NCBI GenBank assembly: GCA_027943245.1
Contig: JANDJZ010000583.1
Coordinates: 1-27,564, forward strand
Source: Acanthamoeba sp. SK_2022b
Taxonomy: Eukaryota > Discosea > Longamoebia > Acanthamoebidae
Reading direction: 5' to 3'
Length of the DNA stretch: 27,564 nt
The notes beneath the pieces were generated by a model that was not told where the DNA came from, searched no databases, and saw only the letters and a list, made by a program, of their open reading frames with translations. The position numbers and the translations under genes were made by a program. This document shows positions 18,203-27,564 of the stretch, in pieces (positions within the stretch are counted from its first letter, which is position 1; each line of letters opens with the position of its first letter).

Positions 18203-18317
18203 TGTTCCTCCATTGTATACGTAACAGTACCTATAAAGTTGTCCCAGTCTACATTTTGACAAAGCACATCACAGCTGTAAACGAAAAGCTTTGCAGCAAG
18301 CCTCCGCACTTCGCTTC

Positions 18318-18650
18318 TTAGGCACGCATGTACAGCGCAAGATTATGAGCTGACCCGATCGATATCTGAACCAATCGGTGGCCTGCCTTTGGTTTGTTGA
18401 AGACGGAGACCACGGAGACGGAGACGGCAGGGAGCAGGGTGACACCGGGCTGGCAGCGGATAGTGCGGGCTCTCCTGCGCTTGCCGTCGCGGTAGAAGGA
18501 GAGGGTCTGTGTCGAGTGGTCGAAGTGGACACCAACGGTGCCGTCCCGCACGTGGCGGCAGGACACCGCCCACGATCCGCCGTCCTCCTGTGCCCCAGAT
18601 TGTGAAGAAACCTCTGTCGTGCATTCCTGCTCAAGAGTGCTACCTTAATG
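18318..18650 (-). CDS. SPRY/B30.2 domain protein, C-terminal exon
   Basis: Minus-strand frame ending TAA at 18320-18318. An AG acceptor (ctcattaag) near 18650 opens it. The readable part has SPRY features: GSWAVSCRHV, then DGTVGVHFDHSTQTLSFYRD and LLPAVSVSVVSVFN, matching the D-G-x-x-GV-x-x-D...TLSFY...PAVS core. SPRY domains are protein-interaction modules. Upstream exons must lie in 18660-19000, where fragments such as SVKSVAFVIRWRGVFRADKP are open, but no start could be fixed before low-complexity sequence begins at about 19260. The gene may therefore be truncated at its 5' end. It is convergent with the LIM gene, 115 bp away. Confidence 0.6.
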
Positions 18651-19049
18651 AGTTCGGATGGCGACAATGCGGGTGATTGGGTGGGCGATGGTGTGTTGGA
18701 AGGTGACGATTGTGTTATCGACTACGTGGGTGAGACGACGTGTTTGATGGCGGCTGTGTAGGCGTAGCTTGGTGGGCGACTGAGTGGACGTGCGAGTGTG
18801 GGAGACTGAGTGGGCTTGCCTACTGCATGGGTGAAGGCTTGTCCGCGCGGAAGACCCCTCTCCATCGGATAACGAAGGCAACGCTCTTGACACTCGTCCC
18901 AGGGAGGCGCCCTGAGGGTATGGTGTGGGATGCATGGGTGCATAATGTAGTTTGGGACCAGCCCCCCACCACCTGCCCACCACCTGACCACCACCTGACC
19001 GCCACCACCTCATCATCGACTTGCTTGCTGGAGCCATCACAATTTACAG

Positions 19050-19223
19050 TCCATCGTGGTCTCCAACTTGGACATCATCCTGGTGCAGTACCACCAGTTC
19101 TCCACTCCATCCTGGGCAAAGGTGGTCATCTACGGGTCATCGACTCGAGGCCCTGCGAAGTGTACGGTCCCTTCTTGAAGAGCAGGTACCGCACCAGGTT
19201 CCCGATGTTCTGTCCCCATTCAC
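19050..19223 (+). pseudogene. Orphan coding exon with one frameshift
   Basis: Bounded by a good acceptor (aatttacag) and a consensus donor (gtgagt). The frame reads SIVVSNLDIILVQYHQFS, then SWAKVVIYGSSTRG and KCTVP, with strong third-position G/C bias like the real genes. One base is out near 19168, after which the frame becomes FLKSRYRTRFPMFCPHS. No partner exons are evident, and low-complexity DNA starts about 40 bp downstream. I do not recognise the family. Confidence 0.4.
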
Positions 19224-19259
19224 GTGAGTGGGTGAGGGGAGGAGGCGCGGGATCGATGG

Positions 19260-20500
19260 GATGGAGGCCCACCTCATCACCACAACCAAAACACCACCAC
19301 CCCACAATCACAACACCACTACGCTACCACAACACCATAACATCACACCAACTCCACACCATGGTTGCAGGTGGTCAATGGAGATCACCACACCACCACA
19401 CCACCATGCCACCACAACACCACAACACCATCACACCACAACACCACACCACAACAGCAACAACACCACAACACCACCACCACCACACCATTACATAGCA
19501 TCACCACAACATCACTATAACACCATCACAACACCACAACACCACAGCAACACACCACTTTAACAACCCACTCCACAACACCATCACAACAACATCACAA
19601 CATACATAATCCTACCACCACAACAACATCACCACAACACATCCACAACAGCACTACAACATCACCACCAGCACAACAACACCATATCACCAACACTCCA
19701 GCACATCTCCACCACAACACCACAATATCACTTTTAAAGCATCACATCACTACAATACCACAAAATCACCACAACAACACAACAACATCTCCACATCAAC
19801 ACCACACTACCACAACACCACCACAACACCACCACACCATCACAAAAGCACAACATCACCACATTACCACATTACCACAGACCACACCAACAACAACAAC
19901 ATCCCCACCATCGCCCAACAATACAACACCACCACAATACCACAATACCATCACCACACCACACCACCACCACAAAAACACCACAGCATCGCCACAACCA
20001 CAACATCACAACAACCTACAGCATCACAACCACAACACCACTGCAACACCACCTCAACATCACCAAAACTCCACATCATCACTGCACTGTCACCATACCA
20101 CCATACCACCACACCAACACAACGCTACCAAACCACAACAGCACCATTTCAACACCACCAACACTAACACCACTTGATCACCAATCACCACAAAACCACA
20201 CCACCACAACAGCAACACAGCAGTCGTGGTGTGATAATCGTGTGGTTGTGGTTGTGGTGTGGTGATGTTGTGGTGTGGTGTTGTTGTGGTTTTGTGGTGG
20301 TGTTGTGGTGATTGTGTGGTGGTGTTGTGGTGGTGTTGTGGTGGTGATGTGGTGTTGTGGTGGTGTTGTGGAGTTCTGGTACTGTTGTAGTGGTGGTATG
20401 GTGTCACCAACATCACCACAATAAGACCATTCCCACCACCACCTGACCACCACCTGACCACTACAACAGCCACTACACCCCACCACCACGACATCATAAC
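19260..20500. repeat. C/A-only low-complexity tract with an internal G/T island
   Basis: About 1.2 kb built almost only from A and C on the + strand (accacaacaccat-type units, irregular 3-mer phase). One island at about 20219-20400 has the opposite composition (gtggtgttgtggtg). There is no exact tandem period. Open frames here are artefacts of composition (His/Thr or Val/Trp/Cys strings). No gene is seen. Confidence 0.9.
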
Positions 20501-20812
20501 ATCACCAAAACATCACCACCTTTCCATCCCCACCATGATCCATAAATGCCTTCTCAGCGCGCCGCTTGGCGCGCTGCCAAGGGAAGAGCCCAGGCATGCC
20601 CAGGACCACCTCCTTTAGGCTGTGCCTTGCTGCTCGCAAGCCACTCGACCCCAATTGGCGGGCCCAGCTTGCGGGTAGGCATATCGCCGGCCAGCACTCC
20701 AGCATGAAGGCGTCCACCTTTGCGCCGGCATCGAGCCCTGCCAGTCGGCGGACTTGGGAAAGCAAACATGGCCTCCTCCTGCTTCTCGGGTGACAAGGCC
20801 TTGGTCTTGGCT
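20500..20812. other. Possible continuation of the ankyrin gene, unresolved
   Basis: Normal-composition sequence between the C/A tract and the ankyrin stop. A minus-strand frame reading STEAKTKALSPEKQEEAMF with coding-like composition overlaps and follows the ankyrin tail in a different frame. It may be a further exon or a frameshifted tail. I could not place splice sites. Confidence 0.3.
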
Positions 20813-21910
20813 TCAGTGCTGGCTGGATGGCATCCTCATCGTTTCCACTGCCGTGTTGCTGTTGTAACCATCACCATCGTTCTGTGTGTCACTCTCTTCT
20901 GCTTCTTCGGTGTGGCGGATCGCCTTCGTGCCCCGCCCTTTCTTGGCAGCGGCGTGGTGCTTGGCGATGAGTTGCGGGAGCTCGCTGTGGCCGTACTGCT
21001 AGTTGCGCAAGGACGCGTGACCCATTTGACTCGGTGTCGGTTCTAGCACCACAGGCCAGTAGGCAACGGGTCATGTCCAACAGACCTTTCCTGGCTGTTG
21101 CGTGGGTAGCGTGGTTGCTGTTGTCAGTGCCATGTTATAAAGCAGAAGAGGGGTGCAGACCTCTTCTTTCTGGAAAGCCGTCCCAGCGAATGCAACGCCA
21201 TCTCATCGTCGGGATCTTGCCAAGGACGATCCATTTGAGCGTTGATATCCAGACCGTGAGCCACGAGGAAGCGACACACTTCAAGGTCTCCCCGCTGTAT
21301 CATTTTGGAGGTAAAGCAAGCGTGTGCCGTCGTGGCTAGGTCAGCAATTCAAGCATCGTGGGCACTTCTCTGGTCGCGAGCTTACGTTAGTGTGCTCTGA
21401 TACTGAAGCACTTTAGTGCGGTACCTTGAGCAGCGTCCATGCACACCCCACTAGGCGCCAAAGCTACAAAGAAAGGCCGCCAGTGTGGCAGGTACCCGAA
21501 TGAGCAAGAAGCATCTCAACCACTTGCAGATTATCCCCTTTGACGGCAGCGGAAAGAGCAGAAGGAGTTCTGCGAAGTTCACTGATGACGGCTCCGTGCT
21601 GGAGGAGAAGTTCCACCACTTGGTCGTGGTCCTTCGAGGCAGCCGCCTGCTGCAAGAGAAAAGAGCACACGCAGCAGATACAAGCTCCTACGCTGAGCAG
21701 AAGGAATGCACAAGCATGCGAGCAGCGTTTCACACCGCCAAAGGGTCAACAGGAGGTATAAATGAGATCTTTAACGCCTCCGTCGAGTAGGAGCTTCGCG
21801 AGCTGTACATTACCACTCAAGGCTGCCGCCACCAAGGGTCACACTTGTTTGCACTTGTTCGCGCCCAAATCGAGGAAGACCTGAACGCTTACATCCATTC
21901 ACGTTAACAC
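20813..21910 (-). pseudogene. Ankyrin-repeat protein gene with frameshift and in-frame stop
   Basis: Minus-strand exons that splice in phase: about 21900-21776, 21649-21496, 21335-21161 and 21090-20813. Ankyrin helices are clear: SGNVQLAKLLLDGG, KDHDQVVELLLQHGA, GDNLQVVEMLLAH, GDLEVCRFLVAHGLDINAQ, KGLLDMTRCLLACGARTDTE and GHSELPQLIAKH. The last exon needs a one-base (or minus two) shift near 20996 to pass from ESNGSRVLAQLA to YGHSEL. The first exon has a TGA between NKCKQV and PLVAAAL. The tail is basic then acidic (KKGRGTKA, EEAEESD) and ends at TGA 20815-20813. A further upstream exon (VDVNVRVVNEGLYRAC) may lie at about 21970-22060. It is either a young pseudogene or a gene with assembly errors. 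Ankyrin repeats mediate protein binding; the partner is unknown. Confidence 0.65.
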
Positions 21911-22207
21911 ATGAGTACAACTTTGCTGATTCGTTGCTCAAGTAAGGCTTAATCTAAACCTTGGCAACAGGCGTAGAGCTGGCCAGGCAAGCGCGATAGA
22001 GCCCCTCGTTCACTACGCGAACATTGACATCCACTTGGTCAGGTCGCTCGTGTGGAACTCGCTCGCCAGGCGCTGGACTAGGCAAGCAACCCGCTGCCGA
22101 GCTGAGAGTTGGGAATACTCAGTGGTAAAAGTAGCACCACAAGTGCAGATCAAACGTGAGGTGATATCACCTACGGCAGGTACGGCTCACCGCACCAACA
22201 CCACCGG

Positions 22208-23230
22208 ATGGTTCTATGCTTCGTAACACGTGCACCATTACTTCGTCCGGAAGCTCCATCTCCGCACAGTCCGTGCACCTGCGGCGACCAGGTGCGCGTC
22301 GGCCTCACCACCGGTACGTCTGCCTTGCCCCCAATCTCCGAGCGAAATCCTTTCCTTCTCTCCCCAACCGACGCTTGGCATTACGTAGATGCAGCAGGCT
22401 GAGCTCTTTCTCCTTCCTCTTTGCGGGACATGGCGTGCAGACTCCATTCCGGACGACGCTAACACGTACAAGGAGAAGGCCCTGGAGACGCTGAACAACA
22501 ACGGCCAGCAGGCCTACAAGTACGGCATGCACGAGTCCTACACCTACTACCAGGACTGCAAGGCGCGCGAGCGCAACAACGGCCTGTTCGTCGCCGACCA
22601 GAAGCCGGGCCCGCCGCGCGCAACACCCGCCAGAACCTCGGCGGCGGTCGCAGCGGCTTCGCGTGCCCGGAGGAGCGACTACTACCCGCACTGGCACCCG
22701 ACGCCGTGGAAGGACATTACCGTCCTCACGTCGGACGTGTCGCGGTGCGACTACTACAAGGCCAATTCGGAGAACACGCGCGGCCGCGGCTACTACTCGA
22801 TCAACAAGTTCAACAACGAGGCCGCGTGCGTGTCCAACAAGGGCTACTGGATGGCCGCCCCGGCGGCGGCCTGGACTGCCTCGAGGCGCCCCTCTCGCGC
22901 GACAACCACCTCGGCAACACCCCCACTGACTACAAGAGCGGACGGATCGATCCGTCATCGCTTCTCGCAACGGGTGGTCGTATGAAGGTGTTACCCTACT
23001 TCCGCAAGTCGGAGCACAGGTACCTCCGCCAGCTTGGAGGGCCGGCCACCTCCACGAATGCGCGCGAATGGGCTCGCCTGACCGCGGTCATACCAGGGTC
23101 ATCGAGCCGTGGCACACCACCGCCACCAAAGACGAGAATCATCGGGGCGTCGGCGCCCCGCTTGTGGTGAGTGACGTGCTGGCGCCCAACATGATCACCA
23201 GGTGCTCTGCCTCATTGTCCCCCCCTCCTG
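22208..23230 (+). pseudogene. Cysteine- and tyrosine-rich (probably secreted) protein, frame broken several times
   Basis: An exon ending at 22313 (SPCTCGDQVRVGLTT) joins in phase, across a GT-AG intron, to an exon from 22441 (SIPDDANTYKEKALETLN, HESYTYYQDCKARERN). Downstream the coding sense moves between frames: FVADQKPG, then NTRQNLGGGRSGFACPEER in another frame, then DYYPHWHPTPWKDITVLTS and NNEAACVSNKGYW back in the first, then GGGLDCLEAPLSRDNHLGN in a third. Further on comes DRGHTRVIEPWHTTATKDEN and PLVVSDVLAPN. Conserved-looking Cys, Trp and Tyr suggest an extracellular fold, but I cannot name the family and see no signal peptide. At least three indels near 22617, 22675 and 22858 make it a pseudogene or a poorly assembled gene. 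The copia fragment begins about 60 bp after it. Confidence 0.5.
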
Positions 23231-23289
23231 ACAACAGCTCGCAATCCAGTCGCAGCAGCTTACCAACTCGCCCCCCCCCCCGTCAACGT

Positions 23290-24860
23290 GCAGCACTTTC
23301 ACAGCATGTGTGATGGCCTCTCCTCAGAAGGCCTTGGCAAGGTCAGTGGCAATGAGCATGGTGCGCGCCATCTTGATGATGGTGCAGTTGAACTGTTCAG
23401 TGACGCTGTTGTACTGTGGTGTGTAGGCTGGAGCAGGCTGGAAGGAGACGCTGATGGTGCGCAGGTAGTCTGTGAACTCATTGCTGCAGTACTTGCCGCT
23501 GTTGTTGGAACGTAGTACTTGGAAGGGAGTGTTGACTGGTAGTACTGTCTTCATGAAGAGCTTGAGCATCGTGAGAACCTCACTCTTCTTCTGGATGAGG
23601 AAGACGACAGTGAAGTGGGAGAAGTTGTTGATGAAGGAGATGAAGTATCTTTTCCCTTGAAATGACTCCTTTGGGAAGGGACTGCACACATTGGTGTGCA
23701 TGAGCTCCCAGGCATGAGTGGTGGCATGCTGAGTAGGTCCTGTCCTGATTGGCACTTGATGATGCTTGCCCTTGATGCAAGTGATGCATGGGCTGAGTGT
23801 TGTGGTGTGGTCAAGCTAAATGTTGGCTGACTTGGCGGCTGCCTTGTGAAGGTGGTCCTTGCCAGCATGGCTGAGTTGTTGATGGAGCTTGTAGTAGGAG
23901 AGCTGAGTCTTGGCTTTATGAAGTGGCAGAGAAGGGTTGGCCCTGATGGTGGGCACATCTGCCACTGTAGTGGTGCGCTCTGCCTTGGCTGATTGAGGTG
24001 ATGCTGTGATGGTAGTGTGTATTGAGTGCTTGCTCTTGAGGTTGTTGTGGTTGAGTGCTTGCACGTCACTGGTAGTTTGTCCCAGATGAATGACATTGTT
24101 GATAGGGAGAGTCTGAAGTGGGACAATGAGGAGGCCGCCTTGCTGTAGAATATTGAAGGCTGGCTGTGTTGAGAGTTGATGGTGGACCTTGCATCTGCTG
24201 TTGATGAGAGTGATCAGGAAGCTGTTGGAGAGAAGGCTGTTGGGTGAGAGGATGTTGGCCCTGAGTGCAGGGACGTAGCTGACGTTGTGAAGGACGATGT
24301 TGAGGAGGTGGCCATTGGTTTGAGTGATGGTGTGGACGTTGCCACGTCCAACAATTGGCAGCTCCTAGTGGTTGCCAAGCTTGATTTGGTTGCAGTTGGT
24401 GCTGGTCGCCTTGAAGTCGTGGAACAATTCCTGTTGATAGGAAAAGCTCCTGGTGGCCCCAGTGTTGAAGATCCAGCCGCTGGCTTGACCTTGATTAAGG
24501 TTGTGGCTGGCGTTGGAGATGAGTACTGTGTTGTGGAGCTGCTCCTTGGGATGAGACGACTTGGTTGTCTCTTGAGGCCCATTGACCTTGTCCTTGGCAT
24601 CATTCTGCTTTGTCCAGCAGTCTTGGACGAAGTGGCCCACACGTAGGCAGTAGCTGCATGTTGCCTCAGGGTTGTAGGGCACATGACGGTTCTTCTGCTG
24701 TGGTTGATGAGTGGGGTGAGTAGGTTGGCTCTGGTAGTTGGAAGAGTTGTTGAGGAGTAGGTTTGTGTTGCTCTGTGAAGAGCAGAGTATTGCTTGTGGG
24801 AGTTGACTTGGACAGACAAGCTTTGTGTTGAAGAAGGGCTTGTCTGATGGCGTCCTTTTG
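23290..24860 (-). mobile_element. Ty1/copia retrotransposon fragment, decayed (gag C-terminus, protease, integrase)
   Basis: Read on the minus strand from about 24860: a gag tail and zinc knuckle CSYCLRVGHFVQDC (CX2CX4HX4C), then protease with NTGA where DTGA is expected, a frame break at 24365, a gag-pre-integrase segment (LHQQLSHAGKDHLHKAA, with a CITC pair further on), and an integrase core. Integrase catalytic positions are HTNVCSP, FINNFSH and LRSNNSGKY where copia elements normally have Asp, while the Glu position is kept (TEQFN). Stops occur at 23818-23816 (TAG) and 23326-23324 (TGA, at a site where a Trp is usual). Sequence similarity ends near 23290, so reverse transcriptase, RNase H and the 3' LTR are absent. 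No LTR pair or target-site duplication was found. The element cannot encode its own functions. CpG is scarce compared with neighbouring genes. Confidence 0.85.
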
Positions 24861-25855
24861 GTGGTGGGTGTTGTGGTGTTGGTGTGGTGTTGTTGAGGTA
24901 TTGTGATGGGTTAGTGATGATGTGGTGGTGCTGTGGTGGTGCTGTGGCGTTGTGGTGGCGATGTTGTGCTGGTGTGATATTATGGTTTTTGAGGTAGAAT
25001 TTTGTGGTCTTGGTGTGTTGGTGTGTTGGTGGAGTGGTGTTGTGTTGTGGTGTTGTGGTGGTGGTGATTGTGGTGATGATTGTGGTGGTGATTGTGGTGG
25101 TGATTGTGGTGGTGATTGTGGTGGTGGTTGTGGTAGTGGCTGTGGTGGTTGTGGTGTTGTGGTGGTAGTTGTGGTGTGGTGGTAGTTGTGGTGTGGTGTT
25201 GTTGTGGTGTGGTGGTAGTTGTGGTGTGGTGTTGTTGTGGTGTGGTGTTGTGGTGGTGTTGTGGTGGTGTTGTGGTGGTGTTTTGTTGTTGTGGTGTGGT
25301 GTTGTGGAGGCGTGATGGTGATGTTGTTGTGGTTGTGGTCTTGTGGTGGGTCGTGTGGTGCTGTTGTGGTGGTGATGGTGATGGTGATGGTGATGGTGAT
25401 GGTGATGGTGATGGTGATGGTGATGGTGATGGTGATGGTGATGGTGATGATGATGATGGTGATGGTGATGGTGATGGTGATGGTGATGGTGATGGTGATG
25501 GTGATGGTGATGGTGATGGTGGTGGTGGTGGTGGTGGTGGTGGTGGTGGTGGTGGTGGTGGTGATGGTGGATGATGATGGTGGATGGTGATGGTGGATGG
25601 TGATGGTGATAGTGGTGGTGATGGTGATATGGCAATGGCGATGGCAATGGCGATGGCGATGGTGATGGCAATGGCAATGGTGATGGTGATGATGATGATG
25701 ATGGTGATGGTGTGATGGTGCGGTGGTGCGGTGGATGTTGTGGGGATGTTGTGGTGCTGTAAGTGTAATGGTCTTGTGGTGATGTCGTGGTGTTGTGGCA
25801 GTGTTGTAGTGATGTTGTGGTAGTGATGTTGTGATGATGGTTAGGTGATGGATAA
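24860..25855. repeat. G/T-rich low-complexity block with (GATGGT)n and (GGT)n arrays
   Basis: About 1 kb of GTGGT/GTTGTGG sequence with almost no C on the + strand. It contains a hexanucleotide GATGGT array at about 25370-25515 (some units lose one trinucleotide), a (GGT)n run at about 25515-25562, then GATGGC variants. Long Val/Gly or His frames here are compositional. No gene is seen. Confidence 0.92.
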
Positions 25856-27564
25856 CACCACATCACACTCTCAACAGAACACCCTCACCACACCACCACA
25901 ATATCACCACAACTAACACCATCACCACACACACAACCACCACACTAGCACCACACTAGCACCCCAACGCCACAACACAATACCATCACCACACGATCAC
26001 CATAACATCACAAAACCACCCAATATCACTACACCAACACAACACATCACCACAACACTACAACACCTCCAAGACCACCACAACATAACCACCACTACAA
26101 CAGCATGATTACACACAACCCCACAGCAACACCAAAACACCGCCATTACATTACTACACCATCACCACCACACACCAGTACCACCACAAACAAACCACCA
26201 CACCACTACAACACCACACAAATTTCACAATATCCCACTAAATCACCACATCATCACCACAACATCACCTCACCATCTACACACCAGCACCACAGCACCA
26301 CCTACCAACCTACCACCACATCACTTCCTCATCACCACACTTCAACACCATAACATCACCACAACACCACCACAACACCATCACCACAACAACTCCCCAA
26401 TACCCCAACACCACCACAACACGATGACACATAACCACCACCACACCATAGACAATCACCATAACATCACCACAAAACAACAACAACAACAACACCACCA
26501 CCACCACCACCACCACCGCCTGACCACCACCACAACACCAAAACATCATTACCACAACAACACCAGAAATAACCATGTATCACCTCAACAACACCACAAA
26601 ACCACCACACAATTACCACACCATCACAACACCCCCATCACAAGACCACCACAACACCACCACCACAACATCACTACAACAACACCACCACAACATCACC
26701 ACATCACCACCGCATCACCACCACCACAACACCACAACACCACAACACCACCTCACCACCACCACCACCACACCACCACCACACCCACACACCACTACAC
26801 CTCAACAATACAACGATACAACATCATCACAACCACAACCACAACCACAACCACAACCACAACCACAACCACAACCACAACCACAGCCACAACCACAGCC
26901 ACAGCCACAGCCACAGCCACAATACAGCCACAACCACAGCACAACCACAACCACAACCACAACCACAACCACAACCACAACCACAACCACAACCACAACC
27001 ACAACCACAACCACAACCACAACACCGTCACCACTACCACTCACCGCAACACCACCACACACCACAACACCATCACCAGTACATCACTACAATCCCCCAA
27101 CATCACCAACATCACAACAACCACAATACCACAACAACCACAATACCACAACAACCTCACCATACCACAACACTCTAACAACATCATCACAACAACACAC
27201 CACCGCCACCACCTGACCACCACCACACCTCAACACCACAACACGCCCACAACATCAAAACAACATCCCCACAACAACACCAATACCACCACAAAATTAC
27301 CACCACAACAGCACCATATCACAATGGCCATGATGTTAGTCTGCTGACAATAGAACTGCAGGTCACACCCCGCCCGTTTTTGCTGGATCACACCAAAAGA
27401 AAAATAGCAAGAAACCACAAAGTTACCACAACCCACACCATCAACTGCATCAGCACCACATCAATACCGCCACAACATCACTGCATTACAGCAACACCAC
27501 CACACCACCACAACATGACCATAACAAAACCACCACAATACCACAACACACATCAAAACACAAC
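25856..27564. repeat. C/A-only low-complexity block with (ACAACC)n arrays
   Basis: About 1.7 kb, almost all A and C on the + strand, running to the window edge. Perfect hexanucleotide ACAACC arrays occur at about 26828-26935 (with ACAGCC variants near the end) and 26941-27020. A (CAC)n run is at about 26500-26520. One normal-composition island lies at 27322-27420. No gene is seen. Confidence 0.92.
27322..27420. other. Unique-sequence island inside the C/A block
   Basis: About 100 bp of ordinary four-letter sequence (for example ctgcaggtcacaccccgccc) surrounded by C/A-only DNA. It has no long frame and is not recognised. Confidence 0.6.

Noticed and set aside
22389..22440. ATG at 22389 as the start of the Cys-rich protein
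   Set aside because: This stretch is better explained as the end of an intron (acceptor gcgtgcag at 22440), since the exon ending at 22313 joins in phase and adds a CTCGDQV motif.
24214..25866. 550-codon minus-strand frame with a long poly-His stretch
   Set aside because: It is the translation of GATGGT/GTG repeats joined to an out-of-frame part of the copia fragment. No codon bias or domain.
26828..27020. ACAACC arrays as a true chromosome end
   Set aside because: Arrays are interstitial, followed by further C/A and unique sequence, and the strand orientation is wrong for a right-hand telomere.
26424..27347. 307-codon plus-strand frame rich in Thr, His and Asn
   Set aside because: G-free C/A sequence cannot contain a stop codon apart from TAA, so long frames arise from composition alone.
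19260..27564. Repeat arrays considered as a CRISPR array
   Set aside because: No regular repeat-spacer structure; units are 3-6 bp slippage repeats in a eukaryotic genome.

Overview
This is nuclear DNA of a compact, GC-rich, intron-dense protist. Gene spacing of about 50-180 bp, introns mostly about 70-160 bp, CpG-rich exons and the gene content (RA-LIM protein, STE20 kinase, secreted GH13) suggest an amoebozoan close to Acanthamoeba. That assignment is an inference, not a database result. No rRNA, tRNA or CRISPR was seen.

Left part (1-18.3 kb), a normal gene-dense region. In order: a V-ATPase assembly factor PKR1-like gene cut by the window edge (-); cytochrome b561 (+); CMC1-type twin CX9C mitochondrial protein (+); secreted GH13 alpha-amylase-family enzyme (+); 16-exon STE20-like kinase (-); MEP50/WDR77-like WD40 protein (-); histone acetyltransferase HAT1 (+), head-to-head with MEP50 over a 139-bp spacer holding a perfect E2F-type palindrome; an unrecognised multi-exon gene (+); a Ras-association/LD/three-LIM paxillin-like protein (+). 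Exons of seven genes were joined by hand. In six of them every junction keeps frame; CMC1 needs one missing base.

Right part (18.3-27.6 kb), a decaying accessory region: the end of a SPRY gene, an orphan exon, about 1.2 kb of C/A-only low-complexity DNA with a G/T island, an ankyrin-repeat gene with a frameshift, a cysteine-rich gene with several frameshifts, a Ty1/copia fragment (gag knuckle, protease, integrase; no reverse transcriptase) whose catalytic residues are lost mostly through CpG-to-CpA/TpG changes, then about 2.7 kb of G/T blocks switching abruptly to C/A blocks.

Functional links: MEP50 (PRMT5 partner) and HAT1 both modify histones and share one upstream spacer. PKR1 (V-ATPase assembly) and cytochrome b561 (transmembrane electron transfer) are divergent neighbours. 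The other genes look like unrelated housekeeping and signalling functions. Notable signals are a 9-nt micro-exon that encodes the kinase catalytic Asp, five GC-AG introns, the E2F-like site, and the CpG-decayed retroelement.
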